NCBI RefSeq assembly: GCF_001293125.1 | Contig: NZ_CP009312.1 | Span: forward strand, 740,512 to 804,511 | Direction of reading: 5' to 3' | Source of the DNA: Lawsonella clevelandensis | GTDB taxonomy: Bacteria; Actinomycetota; Actinomycetes; Mycobacteriales; Mycobacteriaceae | Length of the DNA: 64,000 bases | Shown here: piece after piece, positions 63,675 through 64,000 of the stretch | How the letters are laid out: every line of letters starts with the position of its first letter | Position numbering within the stretch: position 1 is the stretch's first letter | Translations under genes and position numbers: made by a program | The notes under the pieces: generated by a model | The model's database searches: none | Seen by the model: the letters and a program-made list of their open reading frames with translations, nothing else | What the model was told of the DNA's origin: nothing

Positions 63675-63974
63675 ATGTCTAGTGGGGAGAGTTCCCAGTT
63701 AGAGACGTGTCCGGGTGAGGTGCTTAAAGAAGAATTTTTAGATCCCATGGGGATTAGCCAGTATCGGTTGGCGAAAGAAGTTGGGGTGAGTGAATCGCGT
63801 ATCTCTAAGGTGGTTCGCGGTGAAGCTCGTATCACTGCCGACTTGGCTTTACGTCTGGGGAAGTTTTTCTCTATGGATCCTGTTGTATGGATAAGGCTGC
63901 AGTCTCTTTATGATCTAAGGACTGCACGTCGTAAAACTGACTTATCAGATGTTGGTGTATGGGCGGCTGCCTAA
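63675..63974 (+). CDS. higA: HigA-family antitoxin (XRE type)
   Basis: The 99-residue protein opens with the HigA start PGEVLKEEFLDPMGISQYRLA and has a helix-turn-helix (SESRISKVVRGEARITADLALRL), then FFSMDPVVWIRLQS. It neutralises HigB and represses the pair. ATG 63675 lies 25 bases after higB; in-frame ATGs at 63624 and 63630 would overlap higB. The C-terminus is complete just before the window edge. Confidence 0.88.
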   Translation: MSSGESSQLETCPGEVLKEEFLDPMGISQYRLAKEVGVSESRISKVVRGEARITADLALRLGKFFSMDPVVWIRLQSLYDLRTARRKTDLSDVGVWAAA

Positions 63975-64000
63975 AGACTCTAAAGAATTATGCCTCCACC

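Overview
The window looks like a chromosome segment from a high-GC actinobacterium of the order Mycobacteriales (Corynebacterium/Lawsonella-like). The evidence is gene content and gene order. There is an antigen-85-type mycolyltransferase, a glnX-pknG pair convergent with pta-ackA, recR-dnaX-aspartate aminotransferase with the SRP RNA, tadA plus its partner gene divergent from tyrA, a DtxR/IdeR-type iron box, and an EspI-like ParA protein. Several of these neighbourhoods match Mycobacterium tuberculosis gene order (Rv0408-Rv0412c, Rv3715c-Rv3722c, Rv3752c-Rv3754, Rv3772). The species cannot be fixed from the sequence alone.

Region by region. 0-7 kb: glnX (cut by the window edge), pknG, ackA and pta, the signalling and acetate-overflow block. 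7-11.3 kb: a HAD phosphatase, a NUDIX protein, fprA behind a strong DtxR box, and a DJ-1 protein. 11.5-20 kb: recR, dnaX, a ParA/EspI-like ATPase, aspartate aminotransferase, SRP RNA, gluQ, and an XRE membrane regulator broken by a stop codon. 20-23.4 kb: feoA, feoB and an Nfu-domain gene, behind a weaker DtxR-like box. 23.4-24.8 kb: a decayed restriction island (RhuM and HsdR remnants) beside tRNA-Ser(GGA). 24.9-34 kb: a secreted GH31 glucosidase, a queuosine precursor transporter and a tgt lacking its zinc cysteines, a mycolyltransferase, a META-domain protein, tRNA-Ser(CGA), tadA and partner, and tyrA. 34-42.6 kb: a marR-MFS efflux pair with a perfect palindromic operator, a 760-base gene-free AT-rich stretch, a cyclase followed by a broken SDR gene, tRNA-Arg, a Tat-exported phosphoesterase, and tRNA-Ser(GCT). 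42.6-51.2 kb: a four-gene Mn/Zn/Fe ABC importer, an aromatic aminotransferase, a DsbA-like and CcdA-like redox pair, a lipoprotein, and glutathione peroxidase.

51.2-64 kb is accessory DNA. It holds tandem repeats, a minus-strand cluster with a secreted Gly/Ala-zipper protein bearing a Lys-rich tail, a GntR-regulated membrane gene, and an IS3-family transposase remnant. It also holds three translationally coupled genes for small anchored proteins sharing a two-cysteine layout, a hicAB toxin-antitoxin pair with repeated operators, a nuclease fragment, a serine recombinase with a recognisable 28-bp site, and a higBA pair at the right edge. The best candidates for something undescribed are the two-cysteine family (58.4-59.6 kb) and the glycine-zipper cluster (52.0-56.1 kb).
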